Shown: positions 42,613-52,297, numbered from the stretch's first letter. The stretch: DNA of 64,000 nt from Bog-532 sp963830385 (GCA_963830385.1 CAWHMD010000009.1:496001-560000), one strand, 5' to 3'. Notes: generated by a model not told the origin, from the sequence alone. Numbers and translations are program-made.

Positions 42613-44699
42613 CGTCCCTCTCCCCGCAGCTCGATGACCAGCTCGCCGTACCGCCCCACGGTCAGCTGGTCGCCGTCGTGGATGACGGTGGTGGCCGTGT
42701 GCTCCGTGATCACCGCCGGGCCGCCGATCGCGTCCCCGGCCCGCAGATCTTCGCGCCGGTACAGGCCGTACTCCGCCGGTGGCCCGTCGCCCGCATGCAC
42801 CATCCTTTTGTCGGAACGTCCCGGCCCCGCGTGCGGGGTTCCGGCGGGCCGCTCCGGTGCCAGGGGCAACTTCGGCTTGTCCACCCGTCCGGTGGCCCGC
42901 AGCCGCAGCGTGGTGATCTCCACCGGGTCGGTCATGGTGTGCCCGTACTGGCGTTCGTGCCGTTCGGCGAAGTCCTCCTCGATCTGGCGCACCAGGTTCC
43001 GCGTCCGGACCGGCCAGGCCACCGTGACCGAATGCTCCTGGCCGGCGTACCGCACGTCCACGGCCCGGCCCATCTGCTGCCGGTCCGGGGCGAACCCCTC
43101 GCCCGCCAGTCGGGCCGCCGCTTCGGTCGCCATCTCCTTGTACGCGGTCTCGACCGTGTCCAGGTCCAGCCCGGCCAGCGGCGTCACCGAGGTGCGGGCG
43201 AAGTCGTGCTGCACGTCAGCCATCAGCATGCCGAACGCCGAGAAGGCGCCCTGCCCGGGTGGGATGATCACGGCCGGGATGCCCAGCTCGCGGGCCACGT
43301 CCACCGCGACCAGACCGCCCCCGCCGCCGAACGCCAGCAGCGCGAACTCGCGCGGGTCCCGGCCCAGCTCCACGGTGATGGCCCGCACCGCGCCGGTGAT
43401 CTTGGTGGCCGAGATACGCATGATGCCCCGGGCCAGCGCCGGGACGGTCATGTCCAGCCGCTCGGCCACCGGCCGCAGCGCGCCGACGGCCAGGCCGGCG
43501 TCCAGGGTCAGCGTGCCGCCCAGCGGCGTCTCCGTGCCCAGGTACCCGACCACCAGCGCCGCGTCGGTGAACGTGGGCTGCGTGCCGCCGCCCGCATAGG
43601 AGGCGGGGCCCGGCACGGCGCCCGCGCTCTCCGGGCCGACCTGCAGCGCTCCGGCCTGGTCCAGGTAGGCCAGGGACCCGCCGCCCGCGCCGATGGTGTG
43701 GATGTAAAGCGACGGGGTGGTGATCGGCAGGTGCTCGAACTCCGCGCCCTGCCGCAGCACCGGCTCACCCCCGTCGATCAGCGACGCGTCCAGGCTGGTG
43801 CCGCCCATGTCCAGGGTGATGATGTTCGGGCGGCCGATGAGCCTGGACAGCGCGGCCGCCCCGATCACCCCGCCGGCCGGCCCGGACAGGATCAGGTTGA
43901 CCGGCTGCTCCCGGGCCGCGGCCGCGGTCATCGCGCCGCCCCCGGACCGGGTCATGAGGAACTGGCCGGTGAACCCGGCCCCCGCCAGCTCGGCTTCCAG
44001 CGCGTGCAGGTACCGGCCGATGATCGGCTTGATGTAGGCGTCCAGCACGGCGGTACTGGTCCGCTCGTACTCGCGGTACTCCCGGGACAGCTCGTGCGAC
44101 AGCGTCACCTCGATGCCCGGCGCCGCCGCGGTCAGCGCGTCCCGCATGGCCAGCTCGTGTGCCGGGTTGGCGTACGCGTGCAGGAACGCCACCGCCACCG
44201 CGTCGTATCCGCGTCCGGCGATCTCCGCAGCCACGGCGGCCGCGTCGTCCTCGTCCAGCGGAGTGTGCACCGACCCGTCGAACCGGCTCCGTTCGGTGAC
44301 CTCGAACGTGTCGTACCGGTGCACCAGCGCGGGCGGCGGCCGGTAGGTGATGTCGTAGTTGGTCCGCCGGTCGGTCCGGCCCAGCAGGTACACGTCCCGG
44401 AACCCCCGGGTGCCGATCACCGCGACCCGGGCCCCAGACCTGGTCAGCAGGGCGTTCAGCCCCAGCGTGGTGCCGTGCGTGAACATCTGCACGCCACGGG
44501 GGCCGGCGCCGGCCGTTCCGAACGCGCTCATCACCCCGCGGGTCGGTGCGTCCGGCGTGGTCGGCACCTTGCCCACGGCCAGCTCGCCCGTGCCCGGGCT
44601 CAGCCGCACCACGTCGGTGAACGTTCCGCCCACATCCACCGCGACCCGCGTCCCGCCGGGCGCCCCCCCAGCACGGACTTCAAAGGAATCAGCAGTCAC
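42609..44699 (-). CDS. hyuA: Hydantoinase A/oxoprolinase family protein
   Basis: A 696-residue HyuA-type subunit with an ASKHA-like ATPase fold: VAVDVGGTFTDVV at the N-terminus, FTHGTTLGLNALL, VNLILSGPAGGVIGAA, IITLDMGGTSLDASLI and LLAFGGGGGLVAVDVARELG. It ends with an acetone-carboxylase-type C-terminal domain. I take GTG 44699 as start because AGAGG is five bases upstream. GTG 44705 overlaps the permease stop as GTGA and is an alternative. It is translationally coupled to the transporter and to hyuB. Confidence 0.93.
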   Translation of the reverse strand: MTADSFEVRAGGAPGGTRVAVDVGGTFTDVVRLSPGTGELAVGKVPTTPDAPTRGVMSAFGTAGAGPRGVQMFTHGTTLGLNALLTRSGARVAVIGTRGFRDVYLLGRTDRRTNYDITYRPPPALVHRYDTFEVTERSRFDGSVHTPLDEDDAAAVAAEIAGRGYDAVAVAFLHAYANPAHELAMRDALTAAAPGIEVTLSHELSREYREYERTSTAVLDAYIKPIIGRYLHALEAELAGAGFTGQFLMTRSGGGAMTAAAAREQPVNLILSGPAGGVIGAAALSRLIGRPNIITLDMGGTSLDASLIDGGEPVLRQGAEFEHLPITTPSLYIHTIGAGGGSLAYLDQAGALQVGPESAGAVPGPASYAGGGTQPTFTDAALVVGYLGTETPLGGTLTLDAGLAVGALRPVAERLDMTVPALARGIMRISATKITGAVRAITVELGRDPREFALLAFGGGGGLVAVDVARELGIPAVIIPPGQGAFSAFGMLMADVQHDFARTSVTPLAGLDLDTVETAYKEMATEAAARLAGEGFAPDRQQMGRAVDVRYAGQEHSVTVAWPVRTRNLVRQIEEDFAERHERQYGHTMTDPVEITTLRLRATGRVDKPKLPLAPERPAGTPHAGPGRSDKRMVHAGDGPPAEYGLYRREDLRAGDAIGGPAVITEHTATTVIHDGDQLTVGRYGELVIELRGEGR

Positions 44700-44701
44700 A
44701 T

Positions 44702-45763
44702 TCACCTCTCGGGTAACTGACGCAACCTGGTGTAGGCGTCCACGGTGACCGCCATGATGATCAGCACGCCCTCGACGATCTGCTGGTAGGTGGCGCTGAT
44801 CCCGAGCAGGTCGAAGCCGTTGCCGATGACCCCGATCAGCAGCACGCCGAGAACCGTCCGCCAGATGGCGCCCTCGCCGCCGAAGATGCTGGTGCCGCCG
44901 AGGACGGTGGTGGCGATGCCGGCCAGTTCCAGGCCCGCCCCGGTCCCGGCCTGGGCGGTGCCGACCCGGGAGGCGGCCAGCACGCCGGCCAGCGCCGCGG
45001 CCGACCCGCTGAGCGCGAACACCGACCCGCGGATGTACCCGACCCGGATCCCGGACAGCCGGGCCGCCTCGTTGTTGCCGCCCACCGCGAACACGTGCCG
45101 GCCCCACAGCGTGCGGCTGAGCAGCAGCCCGGTGATGACGACCACACCGGCGAAGATCCAGATCGTGTAGTTGATGCCCAGCCCGCGGTTCTGCCCGATG
45201 GTCAGGAAGCTGGTGTTGTTGGCCGTGACGATCAGGCCGCCGCTGATGACCAGGGCCAGCCCGTTGAAAATGTACTGGCTGGCCAGGGTGGCGATGAACG
45301 AATGGATCCGGCCGAACACCACGAACACGCCGTTCAGCGAGCCGAGTACCAGGCCGGACAGCACCGCCACGATGATCGCGGGCACCGGGCCGATCCGGTT
45401 GGCCAGCAGGATGGCGATCAGCCCGGCCAGGGCGTAGATCGCGCCCACCGACAGGTCGAAGCTGCCGCTGATGATGACCAGCGTCTCACCGCAGGCGATG
45501 ATGCCGATGGCCGAGTTCTGGTCGAGGATGTTCCGGATGTTCTGCACGGTCAAGAACGTGGGGCTGGCGAAGCTCAGGGCCAGGCACAGCGCCACGAAGA
45601 TCCCGACGATGGCGAACTCCTGCAGCCGCACCGACCGGGCCGGACGGTCCCGGCGCAGGCCGGCGGGCCAGGGGGAGCGCGGGCCGGCCCAGCGCGACCG
45701 GGGCGGCTCCGGCGGCTCCGGGTCGGCCGCGGCGCCGCTCGCGGGGTTCTCTGCGCTCGTCAT
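44702..45763 (-). CDS. Sugar/nucleoside-type ABC transporter permease (RbsC family)
   Basis: A 353-residue membrane protein starting at ATG 45763 (1-bp overlap with the ATPase stop). After a 45-residue Pro/Arg-rich lead come about nine helices of the BPD_transp_2 type. The family motif GETLVIISGSFDLSVGAIYAL is near residue 105, and the coupling region VGGNNEAARLSGIRV is present. The gene is part of the binding protein-ATPase-permease set that feeds HyuAB. Only one permease is encoded, as in ribose-type importers, where it acts as a homodimer. Confidence 0.93.
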   Translation of the reverse strand: MTSAENPASGAAADPEPPEPPRSRWAGPRSPWPAGLRRDRPARSVRLQEFAIVGIFVALCLALSFASPTFLTVQNIRNILDQNSAIGIIACGETLVIISGSFDLSVGAIYALAGLIAILLANRIGPVPAIIVAVLSGLVLGSLNGVFVVFGRIHSFIATLASQYIFNGLALVISGGLIVTANNTSFLTIGQNRGLGINYTIWIFAGVVVITGLLLSRTLWGRHVFAVGGNNEAARLSGIRVGYIRGSVFALSGSAAALAGVLAASRVGTAQAGTGAGLELAGIATTVLGGTSIFGGEGAIWRTVLGVLLIGVIGNGFDLLGISATYQQIVEGVLIIMAVTVDAYTRLRQLPER

Positions 45764-47271
45764 CACGCCTCTCCTGTAGCGGCCCCGACCACGTGGGCCA
45801 TCAGCTCCCGGTGGCTGGTCCGGTCCGGCGCCAGCTCGGCCGTGACCCGGCCCCGCCGGAACACGAGGATGCGGTGCGCGAGCCCGTGTATCTCCTCCAT
45901 CTCGGAGGAGACCAGCACCACGCCGAGGCCGCCGGCGGCCATCCGGACCAGCAGCCGGTAGATGCCGGACCGGGCGCCGACGTCCACGCCGCGGGTCGGC
46001 TGCACCGCGACCAGCAGCCGCGGTTCGCCGAACGCGCACTTGGCCAGCAGCACCTTCTGCTGGTTACCGCCGGACAGCGTGGCCACCGGGGCGTCCGCCG
46101 ACGACATGCGCACGTCGAACGCGGACAGTAGCTCGGTGACCTTTGTTCTCTCCCGCCGGGGCCGGACCCAGCCGAACGAGGCGATCCGGCCGCCCGCGGT
46201 GGCGGACACGTTCTCCCGGATCGGCCGCCGCATGAACAGGCCCTGCTCCCGGCGGCTCTCGGGCAGCAGGCTCACCCCGTGCGCCTGGGCCTCCTGGGGG
46301 CTGCGCAGCCGCACTCCCCGGCCGCCCAGCCGGACCTGCCCGGCCTGCGCCCGCTCCGCGCCGGCCAGCACCCGGGCCACCTCGGCGCAGCCGCTGCCCG
46401 CCAGCCCGGCCAGCCCCACGATCTCCCCGGCCCGCACCTCGAACGACACGTCGCGGAACACCGATCCACGGCTCAGCTCGCTGACCTGGCACACCACCGG
46501 CGCATCGGCCGGAGGTGGCGTCCGGTCGGGGAACTCCAGGTCGAGCGGCCGGCCGAGCATGGCCGCGGCGATGCTCCCCGGCGTCTCGTCCCGGGCCGCC
46601 GCGGTGCGCACGATCCGCCCGTCCCGCATGATCGTCACCACGTGCGCCAGCGCCAGGACCTCGTCCAGCGCATGCGCGATGTAGATGACCGCGGTGCCGC
46701 GCGCGGCGATGTCGCGGGTGATCCGCATGAGCTGCTCGACCTCGCGGCTCATCAGCGCGGCCGTCGGCTCATCCATGATTACCACCCGGGCGTTCCGTGC
46801 GATGGCCCGCATGATCTCGACCTTCTGCCGCTCGGCCACGCCCAGTTCCCGGATCCGGACCTGGGCCGGCAGCCCGAAGCCCACCTGGTCCAGCAGCTCG
46901 GCGTACCGGCGCCGGGCCGCCCGGCCTGACAGCATGCCGCCGGCCGCGTCCTCGGTGCCGAGGAACACGTTGTCGATCACCGGCAGCGTCGGCACCAGGG
47001 TCAGCTCCTGGCTGATGGTGGTCACCCCGGCCCGCAGCGCCGCCCGCGGGCTGACCAGCCGGACCGGGGCACCGTCCACCACCAGCTGCCCCTCGTCCGG
47101 CTGGATGGCCCCGGCCAGGATCCGGCCCAGCGTGGACTTGCCGGCTCCGTTCTCACCGACCAGCGCGTGGATCGTGCCAGCCTGGATGTCCAGGTCGATG
47201 CCGGTCAGCGCCGCGACCGCGCCGAACCGCTTGGTCAGGCCGCGGGCGGCGATGACGGGCTCAGCCGGCAC
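45763..47271 (-). CDS. Sugar/nucleoside-type ABC transporter ATPase with two ABC domains
   Basis: A 502-residue RbsA-like protein. The first domain has Walker A VGENGAGKST (38-47), a weak signature LGVAERQKVEI and Walker B VVIMDEPTAAL. The second domain has no Walker A lysine (GLAGLAGSGCAEV), an intact signature LSGGNQQKVLLAK, and Walker B LLVAVQPTRGVDVG, where the usual Asp-Glu reads Val-Gln. Such asymmetry is known in this family, notably in nucleoside (BmpA-linked) importers. It overlaps the binding-protein gene by 11 bases. Confidence 0.94.
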   Translation of the reverse strand: MPAEPVIAARGLTKRFGAVAALTGIDLDIQAGTIHALVGENGAGKSTLGRILAGAIQPDEGQLVVDGAPVRLVSPRAALRAGVTTISQELTLVPTLPVIDNVFLGTEDAAGGMLSGRAARRRYAELLDQVGFGLPAQVRIRELGVAERQKVEIMRAIARNARVVIMDEPTAALMSREVEQLMRITRDIAARGTAVIYIAHALDEVLALAHVVTIMRDGRIVRTAAARDETPGSIAAAMLGRPLDLEFPDRTPPPADAPVVCQVSELSRGSVFRDVSFEVRAGEIVGLAGLAGSGCAEVARVLAGAERAQAGQVRLGGRGVRLRSPQEAQAHGVSLLPESRREQGLFMRRPIRENVSATAGGRIASFGWVRPRRERTKVTELLSAFDVRMSSADAPVATLSGGNQQKVLLAKCAFGEPRLLVAVQPTRGVDVGARSGIYRLLVRMAAGGLGVVLVSSEMEEIHGLAHRILVFRRGRVTAELAPDRTSHRELMAHVVGAATGEA

Positions 47272-48316
47272 TCCACTGTCCCTGGTAGCTCCCCAGATTG
47301 GCCTTGGTCAGGTCCTGCGGCGCCCCGCAGATGGTCAGGCTGTTGATCGCGGTCGAGCCAACCGGCTTGCCCTGTACGGCGTTGATGACCATCTTGGTCG
47401 CGGCTTCGGCCTCGGTGGTCGGGCAGTAGTTCACGGTGCCGAACCAGGTGCCGTTTTTGATACCGGCCACCGCCTGGTAGGTGCCGCCCCCGCCGATCAG
47501 CTTGATCTTGCCCAGGTCGCCCTTTTGCTTCAGGGCCAGCGCCACCCCGACGATGGCCTGGTCGTTGCTGGACGCAATCACGTTCACGTTCGGGTGCGCG
47601 GTCAGCACGTTCTGGCCCGCGGTCTCGCCGGTGCCGCTGGCGTAGCCGCTCTGCACGGTGGCCACGACCTGGATGTTGGGGTGCTGCTTGACCACGGCCA
47701 TCACATGCTTGGTGCGGTCGATCTCCAACGGCAGCGTGTTGTCGCCGGGCAGGTAGGCGACCCGGCACGGGTTCACGTTCTGGCAGGCCTGCACGATCAG
47801 GTTGCCGGCGTCGGTCCCGGTCTGGTCGATCGGCACCACCGCGCTGCCCACGATGCCCGGGACCTGGGTCGCGGTGGTGTCGATGTTCGGCCCGACCGGC
47901 ACGAAGTCGGCGCTGACCTTTATGCTGTTCTGCAGTGCCTGGTGGACGGCGTTGACCACCGCCCCGCCGTCCACTGAGTACACCACCATCGCGTTGTACT
48001 TACCGGATGTCGCCGCGTCCTCGATCTGCGACACCTGGGTGGTGGAGTTCATGTTCGGGTCGAAGAAATGCACGGTGGCGCCGTGTTCCGCCGCGATCTT
48101 CTTGACCCCGGTCAGCGCGGCCTGCGTATACGCGTTCGCCGACGCGTACCCGAAGAAAGCGATGTTCACCTTCTTGGCCGAGCTCGACGGCCCGCCCGAG
48201 CCCGAACCCGAGCTCGACGATGATGACGACCCGCCCGAACTGCTGCACGCGGCGGTGACCAGCATGGCCCCGGCCGCTAGCACGGTGGCCGACAGCTTTA
48301 GTCTTCTTCCCGGCAT
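47261..48316 (-). CDS. ABC transporter substrate-binding lipoprotein (ribose/D-xylose type)
   Basis: A 351-residue protein from ATG 48316, which has AGGAGG seven bases upstream. The signal LKLSATVLAAGAMLVTAAC ends at lipobox Cys24, followed by a Ser/Gly tether. The mature part is a type 1 periplasmic-binding fold (VNIAFFGYASANAYTQAALTGV, DAATSGKYNAMVVYSVDG, NVIASSNDQAIVGVALAL as landmarks). It is the first gene of the operon. The ligand is likely the cyclic amide or nucleoside-like compound processed by HyuAB. Cysteine pairs suggest disulfides. Confidence 0.92.
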   Translation of the reverse strand: MPGRRLKLSATVLAAGAMLVTAACSSSGGSSSSSSSGSGSGGPSSSAKKVNIAFFGYASANAYTQAALTGVKKIAAEHGATVHFFDPNMNSTTQVSQIEDAATSGKYNAMVVYSVDGGAVVNAVHQALQNSIKVSADFVPVGPNIDTTATQVPGIVGSAVVPIDQTGTDAGNLIVQACQNVNPCRVAYLPGDNTLPLEIDRTKHVMAVVKQHPNIQVVATVQSGYASGTGETAGQNVLTAHPNVNVIASSNDQAIVGVALALKQKGDLGKIKLIGGGGTYQAVAGIKNGTWFGTVNYCPTTEAEAATKMVINAVQGKPVGSTAINSLTICGAPQDLTKANLGSYQGQWSAG

Positions 48317-48391
48317 CGGACGCCTCCTGGCTCTGGTCCAGCGGACATGTACCGCGTCGTCACGATGGCCGCTGACCTGTAATGGAGCAGC

Positions 48392-48418
48392 ACTATAGGG
48401 TCGGGCCGGGCACCCGAC
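48392..48418 (-). promoter_or_regulatory. Candidate promoter/operator of the hydantoinase-transporter operon
   Basis: TATAGT on the minus strand (48397-48392) fits a -10 hexamer 75 bases before the binding-protein start. Just upstream, GTCGGG (48400-48405) and CCCGAC (48413-48418) form a 6-bp inverted repeat with a 7-nt spacer where the -35 would lie. No good -35 is seen, so an activator such as the operon's PucR protein may be needed. Confidence 0.4.
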
Positions 48419-48602
48419 TATCGACATTCGTCCAGCGTTGACGGTCTGCGCTCCGACAAACTCACGGCCCCGCTGCCGGCTGCGGGCGCAGCGTAGGTCA
48501 GGAAGATCTCAGGGATTGTTCAGTCGTCATGCAGCGCCGCTCCCTAGTCTTTGCCCGGGGGAGATGACTGGCCGCACAGCAAACAGCAGGAAGGCCCGCA
48601 AC

Positions 48603-50210
48603 GTGCCGGAGAACGAAACCATCTTGTACCGGGGAGCGAGCTTTGAGCTCGGGCACGGGCCAGGCTTCTACGGGATCTGGCCGTCCGGTTCGCCCCGCCC
48701 GCAGTCGATCGAGTGGTGGCCCGACACCCCGGACGGCTGGCAGGGTGCGTGGGCGCGCTACAACGCGCTTGAGGTGCCGGGCAGCATCACCATGGTCGCC
48801 CCGCCCCAGCAGGGCGTCGGCCGCGCGGGCGCTCGCCGCCTGAGCACTGGCCACCTGGGCACCCGCGCCCTGCTGGCGGCCGGTCTGCTCGCGGCCGGGA
48901 TCATCTGCGGCCTGGCCGGGCTGTTCCCGGCCTATCTGAACGGCGCCAGCCTGGCCAGCTCGGCCTCCCAGGTCATCCCGCACGTGTTCTACCTGGTCGG
49001 CTGGATCGCGAGCCTGGGACTCATCCTGTTCGGCGGGGCCCGGCTCAAGGCCGGCGTGCTGCTCGGCCTGGGCCTGTCGATCGTGACGTTCGGCTTCTTC
49101 TTCGCCGACGCGGGCGAGGTGATCGCGGGCGGTTCGCACCTGATGGGGGCCGGCCTGGCGCTGAGCCTGATCGGCTGGGCCGCCTGCGCGGCCGGCTCGA
49201 TAGCGGCGCTGCCGCTCGGGGCCGGGTTCTTCCGCCGCTCGGTGGACCAGTTCCGCGCCACGTTCGGCCCCACCCCGGTGGCGCAGGCCCCGGTCGCTCC
49301 AGCCGGCCCGGTCGGGCCATGGACGCCGAACCCCGCCGCCCCACCGGCCCCGCCCGCCGCACAGCCCTCACCCGCCCCACAGCCCTCACCCGCCGAACAG
49401 GCCACGCTCGGCACACAGCCCCCGTCCGCCACGGCCGCCCCTTCACCCTCAGCCGCCCCGCAGGCCCCCGACGTCCCGTCAGCGGCCAAGGAGGAGGCCG
49501 AGACCGCCGACGAGGCCCCGGCGGACCACCCGCAAGAGCCGGCGCCCGCCCAGCCGGCGCCCGCCCAGCCGGGCGCGGCCGAGCCGGTGCCCGCCGGCGC
49601 GGCGGCGGCGTCCGCCCCGTTCTACTCGCCGTACGGCCCCTACACCTCCTACGGCGCCTACCAGCCGGTCCGGGCCAGCCGGTGGTCGAACCCGGTCACC
49701 CGCCGGGCCATCCTGGCGGTGACGCTGGCGGTGGTGGCCGCGCTCGGGGCCGCGATCACGTTCGCGCCCTCATGGGACAGTTACACGCTGCGCACCGTGG
49801 CCGGCCAGGTGCACTCGCTGACCGCGGGCAACGCGTTCTCCAACCCGGGCGCCGTGATCGCCGGCGACGTTCTCGTGATGGTGGCGCTGGTCCTGGTGGC
49901 GGCGGCCGCGGCGCTGTGGCGGCCGGTCCGGCTGGGGGCGGTGCTGCTGGCCGGGGCGCTGATCCCGATGGTGGCCCAGGGCGTCTCGGCGCTGGCGCAG
50001 CTGGGGGAGGGCGTGTCCCCGTCCCAGTTCGGGATCTCCAGCGGGCAGGCCCAGCAGCTCGGCCTGAGCATCAGCCAGGGGCTCACCGCCTGGTTCTGGG
50101 TCTACTGCGTGTTCGTGGTCGCGCTGGCCGTGATCTGCGGCTGGCTGTGGGCCGGCCCGCGCCGCACCAGCCCCGCCGTCGCCCCCGCCGCGGTAGGCAC
50201 ATACACCTAA
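48603..50210 (+). CDS. Membrane protein of unknown function with Pro/Ala-rich cytoplasmic linker
   Basis: A 535-residue protein starting at GTG 48603, with AGGAAGG eight bases upstream. Residues 1-75 are soluble (ETILYRGASFELGHGPGFYGIW, PQSIEWWPDTPDGW). Four helices follow to about 215 (LLAAGLLAAGIICGLAGLF, LVGWIASLGLILFG, AGVLLGLGLSIVTFGFFF, LALSLIGWAACAAGS). A 140-residue Pro/Ala/Glu linker comes next, then three or four more helices. The Tyr-rich stretch YSPYGPYTSYGAYQP before the second membrane block resembles proline-tyrosine tails of actinobacterial membrane proteins. I do not recognise the family. Confidence 0.8.
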   Translation: MPENETILYRGASFELGHGPGFYGIWPSGSPRPQSIEWWPDTPDGWQGAWARYNALEVPGSITMVAPPQQGVGRAGARRLSTGHLGTRALLAAGLLAAGIICGLAGLFPAYLNGASLASSASQVIPHVFYLVGWIASLGLILFGGARLKAGVLLGLGLSIVTFGFFFADAGEVIAGGSHLMGAGLALSLIGWAACAAGSIAALPLGAGFFRRSVDQFRATFGPTPVAQAPVAPAGPVGPWTPNPAAPPAPPAAQPSPAPQPSPAEQATLGTQPPSATAAPSPSAAPQAPDVPSAAKEEAETADEAPADHPQEPAPAQPAPAQPGAAEPVPAGAAAASAPFYSPYGPYTSYGAYQPVRASRWSNPVTRRAILAVTLAVVAALGAAITFAPSWDSYTLRTVAGQVHSLTAGNAFSNPGAVIAGDVLVMVALVLVAAAAALWRPVRLGAVLLAGALIPMVAQGVSALAQLGEGVSPSQFGISSGQAQQLGLSISQGLTAWFWVYCVFVVALAVICGWLWAGPRRTSPAVAPAAVGTYT

Positions 50211-50250
50211 AAGGCGCTCTGTGCCGGGCACCTCAGGGTAAAAAGGCCGC

Positions 50251-51981
50251 ATGAGCGATAGCGACGGGGCAGCGCCCGTCCTCGTGCTGGGCCCGTTGCT
50301 CCGCTACGTCAGCGAGACCGTGGCCACGATCTGGGCCGAGACCGACCGGGCCTGCCGGGTCACGATCCTCGGCCGCGAGACCACCACGTTCGAGGTGGCC
50401 GGGCACCACTACGCGCTGGCCGTGATCGACGGGCTCGAGCCCGGCCGGGCCTACGAGTACCAGGTGGCGCTGGACGGCACGGTCCGCTGGCCGGAGCCAG
50501 ACAGCCCGTTCCCGGCCAGCGTGATCCGGACCCTGGACCCGGCGCGCCCGCTGCGGATGGTGTTCGGCTCCTGCCGGATCGCCGAGCTGAGCAGCCCGCG
50601 GCGCTGGCGGCGCGACCGGCACGAGCAGAACCACGGGGCGGACGCGCTCGGCGCGCTGGCCCTCGATCTGCGGGAGACGGCCCCCGAACGCTGGCCCGAC
50701 ATCATGCTGCTGATTGGCGACCAGGTGTACGCGGACGAGGTGGGGCCGGCCACCCGGCAGTTCATCCGCCAGCGCCGCGACCCAACCCAGCCGCCGGGCC
50801 CGGAGGTCAAGGACTTCACCGAATACTGCTTCCTGTACCGGGAGGCGTGGAGCGAGCCGGCCGTACGCTGGCTGCTGTCAGCCATCCCGTCCGCGATGAT
50901 CTTCGATGACCACGACGTGCACGACGACTGGAACACCTCGGCCGCGTGGCGTCGCGACTTTCAGCACAAACCGTGGTGGCGGGACCGGATCGACGGCGCC
51001 TACATGAGCTACTGGATCTACCAGCATCTCGGCAACCTGTCCCCGGATGACCTGGCCCGGGATGAGCTGTGGCGTGACGTGCGCGGGGCGGCTGATGCGG
51101 CCGCCATGCTCCGCGACTTCGCCCAGCGGGCCGACGAGTCACCGGCCGGTATCCGGTGGAGCTACCGGCGCACGTTCGGCCGGGTGCGCCTGGTGGTGAT
51201 CGATGCCCGCAGTGGCCGGGTGCTGGACGACGGGGGTCCCTTTCCCCGCGACGACGGTGACGGTGCCGCGCGGTCCGGGGAAGACTCGCGTCCCGGGGGT
51301 GAGCGGCGGCAGATGGTCAGCGACGCCGAATGGCAGTGGGTCACCGAGTCGGTGGCCGGCGACTGGGACCACGTGGTGCTGGCATCCTCGCTGCCGGTGC
51401 TGCTGCCCCCCGGCATCCACGACGTCGAGGCCTGGAACGAGGCGGTCTGCGCGGGCGCCTGGGGCCAGCGCTTCGTCCCGATCGGCGAACGGATCCGCCG
51501 GGCGGCCGACCTCGAGCACTGGGCGGCGTTCGCCGGCTCGTTCACCGCGTTCGAGCACCTGCTGGCCGGCCTGGCGGCGGGGGCCGAAGGCACGCCGCCC
51601 GCCTCGGTCTCCGTGCTCGGCGGCGACATCCACCACAGCTACGTGGCCGAGGTGAGCCTGCCGGCCGGCGTCACCTCGCCTACGCGCATTTACCAGCTGG
51701 TCTGCTCGCCGATCCACAACCTGCTGCCGGACAATTTCCGCCAGTTGCAGCGCGTCATCACCTCGCGGGCCGGCGTGGTGATCGGGGCTACCCTGGCCCG
51801 GCTCGCCCGGGTGCCCGCGCCCCAGCTCAGCTGGCGGGTCACCGAGGGCCCGTGGTTCTCGAACATGCTGGCCAGCCTGAACTTCGACGGCCGCCACGCC
51901 CGGGTCCGTTTCGACCGCAGTAGGCCCGACCCCACCCAGAGCCCGCATCTGGCCCCCGTACATCGCAGCGACCTCAGCTGA
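50251..51981 (+). CDS. PhoD-like metallophosphatase (alkaline phosphatase D family)
   Basis: A 576-residue protein starting at ATG 50251. Residues about 10-95 form the Fn3-like N-terminal domain. The catalytic domain has FGSCRI (105-110), GDQVYADE (156-163), MIFDDHDVHDDWN (216-228) and GGDIHHSYV near the C-terminus. These are the metal and substrate residues of the PhoD family. No Tat or Sec signal is visible, unlike secreted PhoD, so this is probably an intracellular phosphodiesterase/phosphatase. Its stop overlaps the convergent regulator gene by eight bases. Confidence 0.92.
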   Translation: MSDSDGAAPVLVLGPLLRYVSETVATIWAETDRACRVTILGRETTTFEVAGHHYALAVIDGLEPGRAYEYQVALDGTVRWPEPDSPFPASVIRTLDPARPLRMVFGSCRIAELSSPRRWRRDRHEQNHGADALGALALDLRETAPERWPDIMLLIGDQVYADEVGPATRQFIRQRRDPTQPPGPEVKDFTEYCFLYREAWSEPAVRWLLSAIPSAMIFDDHDVHDDWNTSAAWRRDFQHKPWWRDRIDGAYMSYWIYQHLGNLSPDDLARDELWRDVRGAADAAAMLRDFAQRADESPAGIRWSYRRTFGRVRLVVIDARSGRVLDDGGPFPRDDGDGAARSGEDSRPGGERRQMVSDAEWQWVTESVAGDWDHVVLASSLPVLLPPGIHDVEAWNEAVCAGAWGQRFVPIGERIRRAADLEHWAAFAGSFTAFEHLLAGLAAGAEGTPPASVSVLGGDIHHSYVAEVSLPAGVTSPTRIYQLVCSPIHNLLPDNFRQLQRVITSRAGVVIGATLARLARVPAPQLSWRVTEGPWFSNMLASLNFDGRHARVRFDRSRPDPTQSPHLAPVHRSDLS

Positions 51982-52297
51982 GGTCCGGACCCGGCCCGTT
52001 GGCCGAGTCGAGCAGGCCCCGCACCGCGCTGGTGTACCGGTCCAGCGCGTCGCGGCCGCCGTGGGTCAGCTCGACCGAGGTCCGGGCGCTGACCCCGCTG
52101 CCGTTCTTGTGCGTGGTCACGTAGCCCGCGTCCTCGAGCTTGCGCAGGTGGGTGATGAGGTTGCCGGGGGTCAGCCCGATCAGTTCCTGCAGCCGGGTGA
52201 AGGACAGGTTGTCGCCTTCGCGCAGGGCGGCCAGGGTGACCACGATGCGCAGCCGGGCCGGTGCGTGGATGACCGGGTTGAGTTCGTCCTCGCTCAT
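51974..52297 (-). CDS. Winged-helix DNA-binding transcriptional regulator
   Basis: A 107-residue protein starting at ATG 52297 inside the stop of the membrane gene (four-base overlap). The DNA-binding core reads RLRIVVTLAALREGDNLSF, LQELIGLTPGNLITHLRKLEDAG and VSARTSVELTHGGRDAL. It belongs to the same PF13601-type winged-helix family as the regulator at 14766-15128. It is expected to bind the repeated CTTTG-N5-CAAAG sites at 53022-53095 and repress its own operon. Confidence 0.9.
   Translation of the reverse strand: MSEDELNPVIHAPARLRIVVTLAALREGDNLSFTRLQELIGLTPGNLITHLRKLEDAGYVTTHKNGSGVSARTSVELTHGGRDALDRYTSAVRGLLDSANGPGPDLS

Noticed and set aside
45763..47271. Inactivated ATPase because Walker B of the second domain lacks Asp-Glu
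   Set aside because: The AVQP variant is a known feature of the second domain in nucleoside-type importer ATPases, and the first domain is complete.
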